Part shown: positions 17,236-24,817 of the stretch, one piece after another
Position numbering within the stretch: position 1 is the stretch's first letter
Layout: each line of letters opens with the position of its first letter
Assembly (NCBI RefSeq): GCF_001592735.1
Contig: NZ_LUKE01000003.1
Span: 434,001 to 498,000 of the forward strand
Reading direction: 5' to 3'
Length of the DNA stretch: 64,000 nt
Source of the DNA: Bdellovibrio bacteriovorus
Lineage (GTDB): Bacteria > Bdellovibrionota > Bdellovibrionia > Bdellovibrionales > Bdellovibrionaceae
Made by a program: the position numbers and the translations under genes
Notes under the pieces: generated by a model
What the model was told of the DNA's origin: nothing
Databases searched by the model: none
What the model saw: the letters and a program-made list of their open reading frames with translations, nothing else

Positions 17236-18132
17236 TTATAATCCGCCGGAAAGAATAAAACGACTTTTAGAATCCTTCTTCACCGACGAGATTTCCTTGT
17301 AGAGCGTTTTTAACTTTAATCTGAAAAGCTCCAACTTTGGATTCTGACGAAGAACCTCAGATTCAACCCCGTAAGACAAATGCCAGTCCACCGATGCCCA
17401 AGAGGACAGATAGTAAATCGAGCACTCATCACCCGGCTTAAGCTCGTCCATATCTTTCATCAACACATTAAGATCGCTCATTACTTTTAACAATAGGGCA
17501 TCAATGTCGCGGTCTCTATTAAACGAAATTTCCTGAAGCTGAGCTTGAACTGATTTCAAATTTTTAGTCAACACCGAGGCTTTGCAGGCCGAACCTAAAC
17601 TTAAAGAATTATTTTTGTCGATACGACACGAAAAGTTACGACAGTTCACAGGATCTTCCGCACAGATCGCGGCGTAATCTGACTCTGCATAAGCCCGACG
17701 GGAATAAAAAGTGTTTTTCAACTCGCGCTGAAGATTTGTCGGGTAAGCGCCACTTAAAACGCTTGAGTACAAACCTGTAGAAGCACCCTTCTCAAAAATT
17801 TCTGTATCGCCCAACTGAACGACGGCATGGGCGAATGACGTTGCGAAGGGCTCATTGGGGACACCGATCACCAGGATGTCCCCTGTTTTTGGCGTTCCCT
17901 TATTTTCTTCACAGTACTCAGAAAGATAATATTTTAATTCCATCGAGCTTGTCTGATAAAGAAAGTCCGTAAAACCACTGACGTAAGAAACGGAATTATA
18001 ACAGTTCGGTCCGCTGTGATAGACCTGCTTTCCCGCTAGATCATTCACCCTATCAGAAGCACCCGAAGACAATTCCGCTAAAGCGGGCTGCGCTAGAAAG
18101 AATAAAAAAACCACAAAAAACCTTATGATCAT
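17236..18132 (-). CDS. Secreted protein with NlpC/P60-like Cys-His arrangement
   Basis: A protein of about 298 residues with a strong signal peptide ending at AQPALA (about residue 20). Residues about 40-125 carry GPNCYNSVSYVSGF, then GDILVIG, then FAHAVVQLGDTEIFEKG. A Cys followed about 60 residues later by a His before a beta-strand is the order seen in NlpC/P60 and other papain-like cell-wall peptidases. The rest is helical and unassigned, with several Cys. I prefer ATG 18132 because it gives the cleanest signal; TTG codons upstream are possible. The peptidase call is tentative. Confidence 0.6.
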   Translation of the reverse strand: MIIRFFVVFLFFLAQPALAELSSGASDRVNDLAGKQVYHSGPNCYNSVSYVSGFTDFLYQTSSMELKYYLSEYCEENKGTPKTGDILVIGVPNEPFATSFAHAVVQLGDTEIFEKGASTGLYSSVLSGAYPTNLQRELKNTFYSRRAYAESDYAAICAEDPVNCRNFSCRIDKNNSLSLGSACKASVLTKNLKSVQAQLQEISFNRDRDIDALLLKVMSDLNVLMKDMDELKPGDECSIYYLSSWASVDWHLSYGVESEVLRQNPKLELFRLKLKTLYKEISSVKKDSKSRFILSGGL

Positions 18133-18360
18133 CCTGCTAAACAAAAGCAACTCGTGTGCCGCCTCAGAGCAAATTTAGACAAGTTTAGCCCCTAAAAAAA
18201 CATATTTTGTCACCAGCACCGACGAAACTTCGACATCAGCGAGCGACTGCCTCACCTTGAGACGAGTCACTCAATGCAGCATATCTAAATTTCTACTTGC
18301 GCTCATAAAAATGTTGAGCAAAATTTAAAAGCAACAGAAACGCCGATTTGAATGCAGCTT
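18133..18360. other. Intergenic region upstream of the metB leader
   Basis: This AT-rich stretch lies between the start of the secreted Cys-His protein gene and the structured metB leader. It contains an imperfect inverted repeat near 18239-18272 (GAGCGACT and AGTCACTC). No open reading frame with a ribosome binding site is visible. It presumably holds the two divergent promoters, which I cannot place. Confidence 0.4.
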
Positions 18361-18490
18361 GCGGGCGAAAAACAGCTAAAGCGCTAGGGAAAATTTCATC
18401 CTTTATTAATTTCCCTCCAGCACTTCCCTAAGCCCGCTTAAATCATTCCGTCGACCTTTTGTTAAATAAACAGTCCATCTTGAGAGGTCG
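18361..18490 (+). promoter_or_regulatory. Structured metB leader with sequestered ribosome binding site
   Basis: GCGGGC (18361-18366) can pair with GCCCGC (18432-18437), enclosing a hairpin AGGGAAA (18386-18392)/TTTCCCT (18410-18416). Directly downstream CGACCTTTT (18452-18460) pairs over nine positions (two G-U) with GAGAGGTCG (18482-18490), which contains the Shine-Dalgarno of the start I chose for metB at 18495. The layout, a branched upstream domain plus a hairpin masking the ribosome binding site, resembles a translational riboswitch. It matches no SAM riboswitch consensus I know. Confidence 0.45.
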
Positions 18491-18494
18491 AACT

Positions 18495-19712
18495 ATGTCT
18501 TCGAAAAGCTTTCAAACTCTTGCTGCCACCCTTGGTATGACGTCTGACACCCAATTTGGAGCCGTGACTCCCCCGCTTCACCTCTCGACAAATTTTACCT
18601 TTGATGGATTAGGTCGCCGCAGAGAATACGACAACTCAAGATCTGGAAACCCCACGCGGGACCTCTTAGCCGATGCCATCGCCAAATTAGAAAATGGGTA
18701 TGGTGCCATTGTCACCTCCTCAGGCATGTCGGCCTTAACTCTTCTCACTCACATCCTCCCACCTCAAGCCCACGTCCTAGCTCCCCACGATTGTTTTGGC
18801 GGGACTCATCGCCTGCTGACGGCCTTGGAAAAAAAAGGCGTCTTAAGCGTTTCGTTTATTGATTTTTCAGATTTAAAAGAGCTTGAAAGAGACCTGATTC
18901 AAGGGGCGGATCTGGTGCTTGTCGAATCGCCCAGCAATCCACTTTTAAGAATTGTCGACTTAAAAAAAATTGGTGATCTGTGTAAAGAACATGACACGCT
19001 TTACGCCGTCGATAACACCTTTTTATCTCCGGCCTTGCAAAGACCTATCGAACTGGGCGCAAACTTAGTGATTCACTCCACTACAAAATATTTAAATGGC
19101 CATAGCGACGTCGTGGGCGGCGCCATTGTTGCCGATACGCAAGATCTGCATTCACAGCTTACGTGGTGGGCTAATTGCACAGGACTGACGGGAACTCCTT
19201 TTGACTCTTATCTGACGTTGCGAGGGATTCGCACTTTGTTTGCGCGCATGCGCACTCATTTAGAAAACTCCGCAAAACTGGTGAATCTCTTAACTCAACA
19301 TCCGGCGGTTAAAAAAGTGTACTACCCAGGCCTTGAAAGCCATCCCGGACATCACCTAGCAAAAGAACAGCAGTCCGGATTCGGCGCCGTGATTAGCTTT
19401 GAAGTTCAAGGCGGCATTGATCAAGTTAAAGTTTTACTTGAGCATTTAAAACTTTTTACCTTGGCGGAATCTTTAGGTGGTGTCGAAAGCCTTGTGGCCC
19501 ATCCCGCAACGATGACTCATGCCTCTATGACCGCAGAGGCTCGCAAAAGAGCCGGCATCTCGGATCAGCTTCTTCGGCTGTCCGTGGGCATCGAAGATGG
19601 CGACGATCTTTTGCGAGATCTAAAAAAATCTTTGGATGAGGTTCAAAATTCTAGAATTAAACTGAATCAAGCCGCGGCTAAAGACGGCTTGTTACCGATG
19701 GGGCTTATTTAA
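18495..19712 (+). CDS. metB: Cystathionine gamma-synthase (MetB-like)
   Basis: A PLP-dependent trans-sulphuration enzyme of about 405 residues, very close in pattern to E. coli MetB: SRSGNPTRDLL, VTSSGMSALTLLTHILPP, APHDCFGGTHRL, LVESPSNPLLRIVD, the PLP-lysine motif HSTTKYLNGHSDVVGG (Lys near 199), and FTLAESLGGVESLVAHPATMTHASM. It would join an activated homoserine with cysteine in methionine synthesis; O-acetylhomoserine or cystathionine lyase activity cannot be excluded. I place the start at ATG 18495 (MSSKSF) behind GAGAGG; an upstream ATG at 18459 lacks a site. It appears monocistronic. Confidence 0.9.
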   Translation: MSSKSFQTLAATLGMTSDTQFGAVTPPLHLSTNFTFDGLGRRREYDNSRSGNPTRDLLADAIAKLENGYGAIVTSSGMSALTLLTHILPPQAHVLAPHDCFGGTHRLLTALEKKGVLSVSFIDFSDLKELERDLIQGADLVLVESPSNPLLRIVDLKKIGDLCKEHDTLYAVDNTFLSPALQRPIELGANLVIHSTTKYLNGHSDVVGGAIVADTQDLHSQLTWWANCTGLTGTPFDSYLTLRGIRTLFARMRTHLENSAKLVNLLTQHPAVKKVYYPGLESHPGHHLAKEQQSGFGAVISFEVQGGIDQVKVLLEHLKLFTLAESLGGVESLVAHPATMTHASMTAEARKRAGISDQLLRLSVGIEDGDDLLRDLKKSLDEVQNSRIKLNQAAAKDGLLPMGLI

Positions 19713-19731
19713 AGCCGGGGCCAGTCCGCCC

Positions 19732-20139
19732 CTAGCGGCACACTAAAGCATTATGTTTCAAAAGAATTTTGCAGTCAGCATCAGCACAGCGTTCAGGTTC
19801 TCCGGACGTGATGGCTTTGCAATTTTTTGAATCACAAAGACTGGGGTCACGTTGAATCAAGCCTCGGCAGTCCCCCGACATGCAATAGCTGGGATTTAAT
19901 TGCGTGATTGCGCGACAATCCCAAGTTTCACATGTGGAAGCATTATCAAACACCAAAGCTTTACAGTCCCCGGAGAAACAATCTAACCAGTCGCCGCGCT
20001 CAATGCCGGAACAATCCCTAGCGGTTATCTTAGATTTTACAGTGCCGGTGAGACTTAAAAGATAAGCCGCTCTATCAATGAAACTGGCATAAGACTGAAC
20101 AGAGAAAAGTAGCACAACGGTCAAAATCGTTTTTTTCAT
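19732..20139 (-). CDS. Secreted protein with five 16-residue CX4C repeats
   Basis: A 135-residue protein with a signal peptide (ending QSYAS, about 19). Residues about 54-134 consist of five consecutive units of exactly 16 residues with the pattern C-x4-C-[KR]-x-[ILV], beginning CFSGDCKAL, CETWDCRAI, CMSGDCRGL, CDSKNCKAI and CADADCKIL. The regular spacing suggests a disulphide-stapled helical solenoid. GAGGG precedes the ATG. I know no named family with this repeat. The gene is convergent with metB, 19 nt apart. Confidence 0.75.
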   Translation of the reverse strand: MKKTILTVVLLFSVQSYASFIDRAAYLLSLTGTVKSKITARDCSGIERGDWLDCFSGDCKALVFDNASTCETWDCRAITQLNPSYCMSGDCRGLIQRDPSLCDSKNCKAITSGEPERCADADCKILLKHNALVCR

Positions 20140-20210
20140 TGTTCCCTCGAGGTTTTAGATATTCTAAACAACCTCTCAGAGAAACGGAAACGACCTGAGT
20201 AAAACTTCAC

Positions 20211-20582
20211 TTAAGTCTGCGGCGGGGACTCAATCCCATCCATCATTTCTTGCAAGATCTGCGGACCAAAACCAAACAACAAAGCCATCAATAAAAAAGC
20301 GATCGCCACACACATCACAGCAAGCATTTGGCGCTTATAAATCCACAATAAGACAGCCCACCAGATCAGCGCAGGCCCCAGTCCCAGAAGAACACAAATG
20401 CCGGCGGTGGAAAAAAGTGTCGCTGAATCTAAACCCAAAATTAGCAAAGGAGCAAAAATCAGAGCCAAACCAAGAACAAAACTCGCCACCCATCCCCGGC
20501 GTCTTTTAAAGCCAAAGGCCGAGTGTCCTAAAAAAATGACCCCCAAACTTGAAGTCACTAACAAAAGCCAGGGAAAATCCAT
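20211..20582 (-). CDS. Small polytopic membrane protein, unknown
   Basis: A 123-residue protein with four hydrophobic segments (about 4-22, 30-52, 56-78, 86-110), separated by a basic loop (FKRRRGW) and a short Lys/Arg turn. AAGGAA precedes the ATG at a long spacing. No family recognised. It lies 71 nt upstream of the cysteine-repeat gene on the same strand and may share its transcript. Confidence 0.65.
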   Translation of the reverse strand: MDFPWLLLVTSSLGVIFLGHSAFGFKRRRGWVASFVLGLALIFAPLLILGLDSATLFSTAGICVLLGLGPALIWWAVLLWIYKRQMLAVMCVAIAFLLMALLFGFGPQILQEMMDGIESPPQT

Positions 20583-20745
20583 CGTCGTTGTTCCTTATAA
20601 GGCCCATCATATCCAAAATAACAGATTGTTCAATCCATGTTCTAACAACCGCTGCCAATAGCCAAAAATGCAAAACGCCTGAGGCGTATTTCAATCAGTT
20701 CCAATTTTCTTATAAAGGCAGCTGCGATAAAAGGAAATTCCCCAG
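20583..20745 (+). other. Intergenic region leading into two terminators
   Basis: No convincing coding frame lies here on either strand. On the plus strand the region leads directly into two consecutive terminator hairpins although no plus-strand gene ends nearby. This suggests a short non-coding transcript or a leader that begins somewhere in this interval. I could not place its promoter with confidence. Confidence 0.35.
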
Positions 20746-20772
20746 GGCTCACTCTCCGAGTGGGCCTTTTTT
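20746..20772 (+). terminator. Rho-independent terminator without an upstream gene
   Basis: GGCTCACTC, loop TCC, GAGTGGGCC form a 9-bp stem (one G-T) followed by six T. There is no plus-strand gene between it and metB, 1 kb upstream. It lies about 138 bp before the beta-helix gene, so it is either the end of a small RNA or an attenuator. Confidence 0.75.
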
Positions 20773-20789
20773 ACTGCCCAGGGGCGTCA

Positions 20790-20824
20790 GGCTGTCGAAG
20801 GTTTAGACAGCCCTTTCCTTTTTA
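20790..20824 (+). terminator. Second terminator-like hairpin in the leader of the beta-helix gene
   Basis: GGCTGTC (20790-20796) and GACAGCC (20806-20812) form a perfect 7-bp stem with a 9-nt loop, followed by CTTTCCTTTTT. It lies 17 nt after the T-run of the previous terminator. Two in a row upstream of one gene is unusual. Confidence 0.6.
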
Positions 20825-20910
20825 CCTGGATTTTAGGGCCTCTCCAAGGTGGCGCCTTCATTGCTTTAAAACCCGTGAAACTAAAAACACCCTTTTAGAT
20901 GAGGTTTTTC

Positions 20911-21948
20911 ATGCGCCCAACATTTCGTATGCTTTTGTCTGCTTTAGCTTTCAGCACAGCTTTTATACCCGCTTTATCGGAAGCAATTCCCTTTCCGCAA
21001 CCGCGTATTAATGACGAGTGCCAATTCATTCGCGATAAAATCGATTCCCTTTCTAAATCCGGGGGAGTCGTAAAAATTCCGGCAGGAACATATACATGTA
21101 AAGCGCCGATCATCATCGCGCGTGATAATGTCATGCTTAAAGGTGCGGAAAGAACAAAGACCATCCTTCGTTTGGCGGACTATATTCACGTGCCCCTTTT
21201 AGTCGTAGGCCATCCTCACACCATCGTTCGTGAGGGCACATTGGTAACACCTTGGCGTGTAAAGAACATCGTCGTTAAGGACATGACCTTTGATGGTAAC
21301 CGCGCCAAACACTATGTGAGCCGAGAGTGTGGAGAAACTCATTGTGATGGCGACGTCACATCCATCCGTAATAATGCCATTTCAATCCGTGGCGCTAGCC
21401 ATGTCACGATCCAAGATGTGACCGCTCACAGCTCTATTTCGGGTGGCCTTGTGACCGAGAAATTCTGCGACAACTTAAAAATTATCAATTTTGAATCTCA
21501 TAGCAATTTCTTTGATGGCTTTGCGGGCTATGAAACTGAAAACAGTGAATTTATCAACGTCAACCTTCACAACAACCGTGGTGCAGGCGTTTCTATCGAC
21601 ATCCGTTTTAATAATAATGTCTTTAAGGGCGGCCAACTTTATATGAATAATGACGTCGGTATCTTTGCCCGCGATCTGCATGGCAATCGCTTTGAGGATT
21701 TAAAAATCATCAATAGCGGAAGCTTTGGGGTGTTCTTGGCTTCAACTTTTGCCGGAAAACCTGAGTTGTGTGCTCGCGATAATACCTTCAGCGGAGTTAA
21801 AATCATCGGTTCTGGGAAACAGGCCATTCGCGTGAATGACCTGTGTGCAGGAAATCGAATTGAAAACAAATCCTTCTTCCGCGGAAACCTTGGTTGCGTG
21901 AGTGATGACGGGCAAACATCTGTAGCCGCTGACACTCAATGTGACTAA
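20911..21948 (+). CDS. Secreted right-handed beta-helix (pectate-lyase-like) protein
   Basis: A protein of about 345 residues with a signal peptide (ending ALSEA). The start of the mature chain, GGVVKIPAGTYTCKAPIIIARDNVMLKGA, is typical of pectin-lyase-like parallel beta-helices, and repeated N-x-[IV] turns follow (NIVVKDMTFDGN, HVTIQDVTAHSS, NLKIINFESHSN, NRFEDLKIINSGS). Six or more Cys occur in the mature part. It could be a polysaccharide lyase or a binding protein; no catalytic triad can be assigned. I prefer ATG 20911 because GATGAGG is seven bases upstream; an ATG at 20899 lacks a site. Confidence 0.8.
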   Translation: MRPTFRMLLSALAFSTAFIPALSEAIPFPQPRINDECQFIRDKIDSLSKSGGVVKIPAGTYTCKAPIIIARDNVMLKGAERTKTILRLADYIHVPLLVVGHPHTIVREGTLVTPWRVKNIVVKDMTFDGNRAKHYVSRECGETHCDGDVTSIRNNAISIRGASHVTIQDVTAHSSISGGLVTEKFCDNLKIINFESHSNFFDGFAGYETENSEFINVNLHNNRGAGVSIDIRFNNNVFKGGQLYMNNDVGIFARDLHGNRFEDLKIINSGSFGVFLASTFAGKPELCARDNTFSGVKIIGSGKQAIRVNDLCAGNRIENKSFFRGNLGCVSDDGQTSVAADTQCD

Positions 21949-21971
21949 TTATTTAGCCAATACTTTATGCA

Positions 21972-22008
21972 AAGCCACCGAGTACGCACTTGGTGGCTTA
22001 TTTATTTT
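21972..22008. terminator. Bidirectional terminator
   Basis: AAGCCACCGAGT, loop ACGC, ACTTGGTGGCTT form a 12-bp stem with one G-T pair, followed by ATTTATTTT. It sits between the convergent beta-helix gene and ChaN-like gene and overlaps the last codons of the latter. Confidence 0.85.
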
Positions 22009-22874
22009 GAGACAAACACTACGCCATGCACGGCTGAATCCGCCACCGGTGTCGGCAAGAAATAATCACCACTCGTGCTTGGTGCAAGTTTGTTGCTTTT
22101 TAGCTCTTCGATAAAAGCTTGGATTAAATTTTTGGGAGCAAATTCTTCAGTGGATTCTATATCATAAGTCAGATTTGAAATGCCATGCGCTTCTAAGATC
22201 TGAGGAATCGTGGCAATCCCCGTTTCTTCCGAAACTAAGGCTGAATGCAGCTTACCCGTCAAAACCACGATTCGCCCGGCATCAGGGTGACTTAAAACGG
22301 ACTCGAGTTGCATGGACATGTGATCGTTACGACGTTGAATGTCGTTTCCATAACCCGCTCGATCCAACTCATTGCGATTATCAATAGCCACGACTTTTAA
22401 ACCTGCAGCAAGAATAGTATCAATCATTTTCACATGTTCTTCGGGGATCCAACCCCAATCAGCGGCCACCAGGCTCACCAGTTGCGCGCGCGATACGGAG
22501 CCTTTGCCGTATCCGTCCAAAATATTTTGCGACTCTGAGTTCAAGGCTTCTAAAGCGACATGAGTAAAACCCATCGCTTTCATTTCAGAGAGATTTCGTG
22601 AAAGCCATTTTTTGATAAGAACGTTAGGATGAGTATCTCCTAACAAAATCACCTGCGCCTCAGCAAAAATCTGGCTCGGCGCACGAAGTGGCACTAGCTT
22701 AGGTTGGATATAGCGAAGGGTTTCACAAAAGGTGCCTTCAAATTTAGCCTGTCCACGAAAAGCGTCGCAGTTTTTCGTATCTGCAACGGCGCGAATAGCC
22801 CCCTGCTTTTTTCCGGCCCAAGCCACAGAAAAAATAAGACTTATAGATATGATGGAGCCGACGATCTTCTTCAC
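22002..22874 (-). CDS. ChaN/EreA-like (Tiki superfamily) exported protein
   Basis: A protein of about 290 residues with a signal peptide (MKKIVGSIISISLIFSVAWA if started at GTG 22874, which I prefer to a TTG at 22910 with no ribosome binding site). The domain has the EreA/ChaN/TraB pattern: VILLGDTHPN (the G-[ED]-x-H motif), HVALEALNSE, VAIDNRNE and VVLTGKLHS with a late His. Members include haem-binding lipoproteins, erythromycin esterase and Wnt-cleaving Tiki peptidases, so function cannot be fixed. It probably acts in the periplasm. Confidence 0.75.
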   Translation of the reverse strand: MKKIVGSIISISLIFSVAWAGKKQGAIRAVADTKNCDAFRGQAKFEGTFCETLRYIQPKLVPLRAPSQIFAEAQVILLGDTHPNVLIKKWLSRNLSEMKAMGFTHVALEALNSESQNILDGYGKGSVSRAQLVSLVAADWGWIPEEHVKMIDTILAAGLKVVAIDNRNELDRAGYGNDIQRRNDHMSMQLESVLSHPDAGRIVVLTGKLHSALVSEETGIATIPQILEAHGISNLTYDIESTEEFAPKNLIQAFIEELKSNKLAPSTSGDYFLPTPVADSAVHGVVFVSK

Positions 22875-23195
22875 GGACCAGGTTCTACTTAAAGCCCAGA
22901 GTCTTATCAAAGGGTTCTAAGGATGAGAGGTAAAATTTTCCCTCTCTAAGATCGCTTTGAGATCGGTGGGTCTTTCCTGGATTCGCGATTGTGCCACGAA
23001 ATAATTCAAAAAATGTAGCAATACTCTGAAGACTCCGTGAACTCCTAGACTTAAAAAAAAGCAACGACTTTATTTTTTAATTCGGAGAGCTATCCCATTG
23101 AAACCAGGTTCGGCATTAAAAATATATCTATTTTCTCTTCATATAAAATTGATAGCATTTTAAGGAGGAAACACTGGCGCGTCTTGGAGGTTTTT
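22875..23195. other. Intergenic region with one dyad
   Basis: The region lies between the start of the ChaN-like gene and a 38-codon small gene. It is AT-rich, particularly from 23048 to 23165. Besides the inverted repeat at 22925-22946 I see no gene-like frame and no promoter I can place with confidence. Confidence 0.4.
22925..22946. promoter_or_regulatory. 22-bp inverted repeat upstream of the ChaN-like gene
   Basis: GAGAGGTAAAATTTTCCCTCTC is symmetrical except for one position pair. It lies 50 bp upstream of the preferred GTG start of the ChaN-like gene. With a self-complementary AT centre it suits a dimeric repressor better than a terminator, as no T-run follows on either strand. Confidence 0.4.
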
Positions 23196-23312
23196 ATGCT
23201 CGACCACTCACAAAAAAGGAAAGTCCTTACTGAAAGAATTATTATTTTCGTTTTACTTCTTTCGATTGGGATTACGTACCACGTCTTAGGATTGGTAAGC
23301 CCAAACCCGTAA
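23196..23312 (+). CDS. 38-residue single-span membrane peptide
   Basis: ATG 23196 opens 38 codons (MLDHSQKRKVLTERIIIFVL at the start) ending in TAA at 23310-23312. A GGAGG ribosome binding site sits five bases upstream, and one hydrophobic helix (about 15-34) follows a basic N terminus. Its last 41 bp overlap the 3' end of the convergent Cys-repeat gene. The strong ribosome binding site and helix argue for a real small protein; there is no homology evidence. Confidence 0.5.
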   Translation: MLDHSQKRKVLTERIIIFVLLLSIGITYHVLGLVSPNP

Positions 23313-23700
23313 TTATTGTTTCCGGACGATATGAGTTTTTAATGCATTGAAGTTCGTTATTTGTTCCCGCTTCGCGAGACACGCAATAGCGGACTACTTC
23401 AGGGCTGGGAGCATAACGAATGCAGATCAACTCATTGTTTGTTCCCACGAACTCATCAATGCAAGTTTGCACCACCGCACCGCTACGGGCCCAATCAATA
23501 CAAGATAATTCGTTCTGAGTGCCCACAAAACCATTTACACAATTCCGCACCACTTCCACACTGCGCGCTCGGGAAATACATCTTTGTTCCTCATTGCGAC
23601 CGACAAAGGCCGACTCGCAAGCGCTGACGATATCTTCAAATTGATCCCACGCGCCTTCAGACGCCACACAGATTGAAATCATAAAAATAATCAGCTTCAT
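23272..23700 (-). CDS. Secreted protein with four 26-residue Cx12C repeats
   Basis: A 142-residue protein with a signal peptide (about 1-17). Residues about 27-130 are four tandem units of 26 residues with the spacing C-x12-C-x12 and the core G-x-x-N-E-x-x-C-I: CESAFVGRNEEQRCI, CVNGFVGTQNELSCI, CIDEFVGTNNELICI, CVSREAGTNNELQCI. GAGGAG precedes the ATG. The adjacent metallopeptidase contains one similar unit. No family name is known to me. The gene follows the metallopeptidase on the same strand, with a terminator between. Confidence 0.75.
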   Translation of the reverse strand: MKLIIFMISICVASEGAWDQFEDIVSACESAFVGRNEEQRCISRARSVEVVRNCVNGFVGTQNELSCIDWARSGAVVQTCIDEFVGTNNELICIRYAPSPEVVRYCVSREAGTNNELQCIKNSYRPETIITGLGLPILRRGT

Positions 23701-23745
23701 GAATATCTCCTCATCCTTCGCATTTATTTGATGATCGTCAGAAAC

Positions 23746-23775
23746 AAAAAGCCAAGGTTTTCGCCTTGGCTTTTT
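23746..23775 (-). terminator. Rho-independent terminator of the metallopeptidase gene
   Basis: GCCAAGG and CCTTGGC form a perfect stem with flanking A and T runs on both sides (AAAAAGCCAAGG, TTTTCG, CCTTGGCTTTTT). On the minus strand it lies 24 nt after the metallopeptidase stop and ends in TTTTT. The stem also works on the plus strand. Confidence 0.88.
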
Positions 23776-23798
23776 ATCGATTCATAAATCAGTAAGGC

Positions 23799-24698
23799 TT
23801 ATTTACCTGGGAAGAACCAGCAACGTGGGCGAGTGCCCACAGCGTCGCGTGGAGCGTAGCAAGATCCGACTTTGTAGTCTTCATTGGCAACTGCTTCAGA
23901 TTCTTTAGCCACACAAAGGCTGCCTTGGAAGTAGGTATCCAAACGGCATTGTGTATCCGGGTGAGCATCATTCATACGAGACACTTCACGTTTATCCGGA
24001 GTTCCAAAAGTGGGAGCTGTTGTTTCTTTACGTAGATCTTGGAAAAGATTTGCAACAGATTGTCCCGCCATTGAAATACGAAGGCAGATCAAACGGTCAT
24101 TTTCCTCTGGGAACTGAGCAGTACAAGCCGCTTCAGCCACTGGATCTAATTGAGTTGTTGCAAGGATTGCTGCATTGTCGTCTTCAGCAAAGAAACGACG
24201 AAGGCATTTTAGACCTGCATAATAGTCAGCGCCACCTTCATTCGTTGCCCAAGAGTTTCCAAACCAGCCGCCACCTTTAGGTGCGCCACCGTTGTGATGT
24301 CCGTACTCATGACAAGCAACAAGTGCAAAACCTTCTACATTGGTTGCTTTGTGACGAGCCAAACCACCGTACATATTAAGAACTTGAGTGCGGCCCATGC
24401 GTTGAGCTGAAGCATTCACCGTTCCATCATTCCAAAGACGTTTGATTTGCAAGTTGTCGCCTAATTTTTGAACATCTGCAGAATACAGACGCTCTAAACG
24501 GTCTAGGACATCGTTGAACTGCTGTTCAGTAATGCCGCCCCCAGTCCAAGTACCAGCAGGAATATTCATGCTGTTTTCTGGAACAAAGCCCGCGCAAAGT
24601 GTTTTTGAATGATCTGTGCTGTGTGCGAATCCTACGGTTGCGGCCAAAGCGATAACAGTAAGTGCGCGTTTAAGTGACTTTTGTGTCAAATGTGTCAT
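23799..24698 (-). CDS. Secreted zinc metallopeptidase (HEYGH) with one Cx12C module
   Basis: A 299-residue protein with a signal peptide (about 1-27, ending GFAHS). ACHEYGHHNGG (about 128-138) is a zinc-binding HExxH site, and NEGGADYYAG about 20 residues later supplies a Glu typical of gluzincins. Further on, CTAQFPEENDRLICLR has the same C-x12-C spacing and Asn-acidic core as the repeats of the neighbouring gene. The C-terminal 60 residues hold several Cys. A strong GGAGGGG precedes the ATG. It probably acts outside the cell or in the periplasm of the prey; that role is inference. Confidence 0.82.
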   Translation of the reverse strand: MTHLTQKSLKRALTVIALAATVGFAHSTDHSKTLCAGFVPENSMNIPAGTWTGGGITEQQFNDVLDRLERLYSADVQKLGDNLQIKRLWNDGTVNASAQRMGRTQVLNMYGGLARHKATNVEGFALVACHEYGHHNGGAPKGGGWFGNSWATNEGGADYYAGLKCLRRFFAEDDNAAILATTQLDPVAEAACTAQFPEENDRLICLRISMAGQSVANLFQDLRKETTAPTFGTPDKREVSRMNDAHPDTQCRLDTYFQGSLCVAKESEAVANEDYKVGSCYAPRDAVGTRPRCWFFPGK

Positions 24699-24817
24699 GG
24701 ACTACCCCTCCTTGAGTCTAGACTGGAAAAAAGAGTACCAATTTGGAACCAGCAATCAATGAAATATCCGTAATATTATACGAAGCGTCGCATTTTTATT
24801 TTTAACGGCTTTGTAAC

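Noticed and set aside
18361-18490. Known SAM riboswitch class upstream of metB
   Set aside because: I could not match the core sequences of SAM-I, SAM-II, SAM/SAH or SAH riboswitches. It is reported only as an unassigned structured leader.
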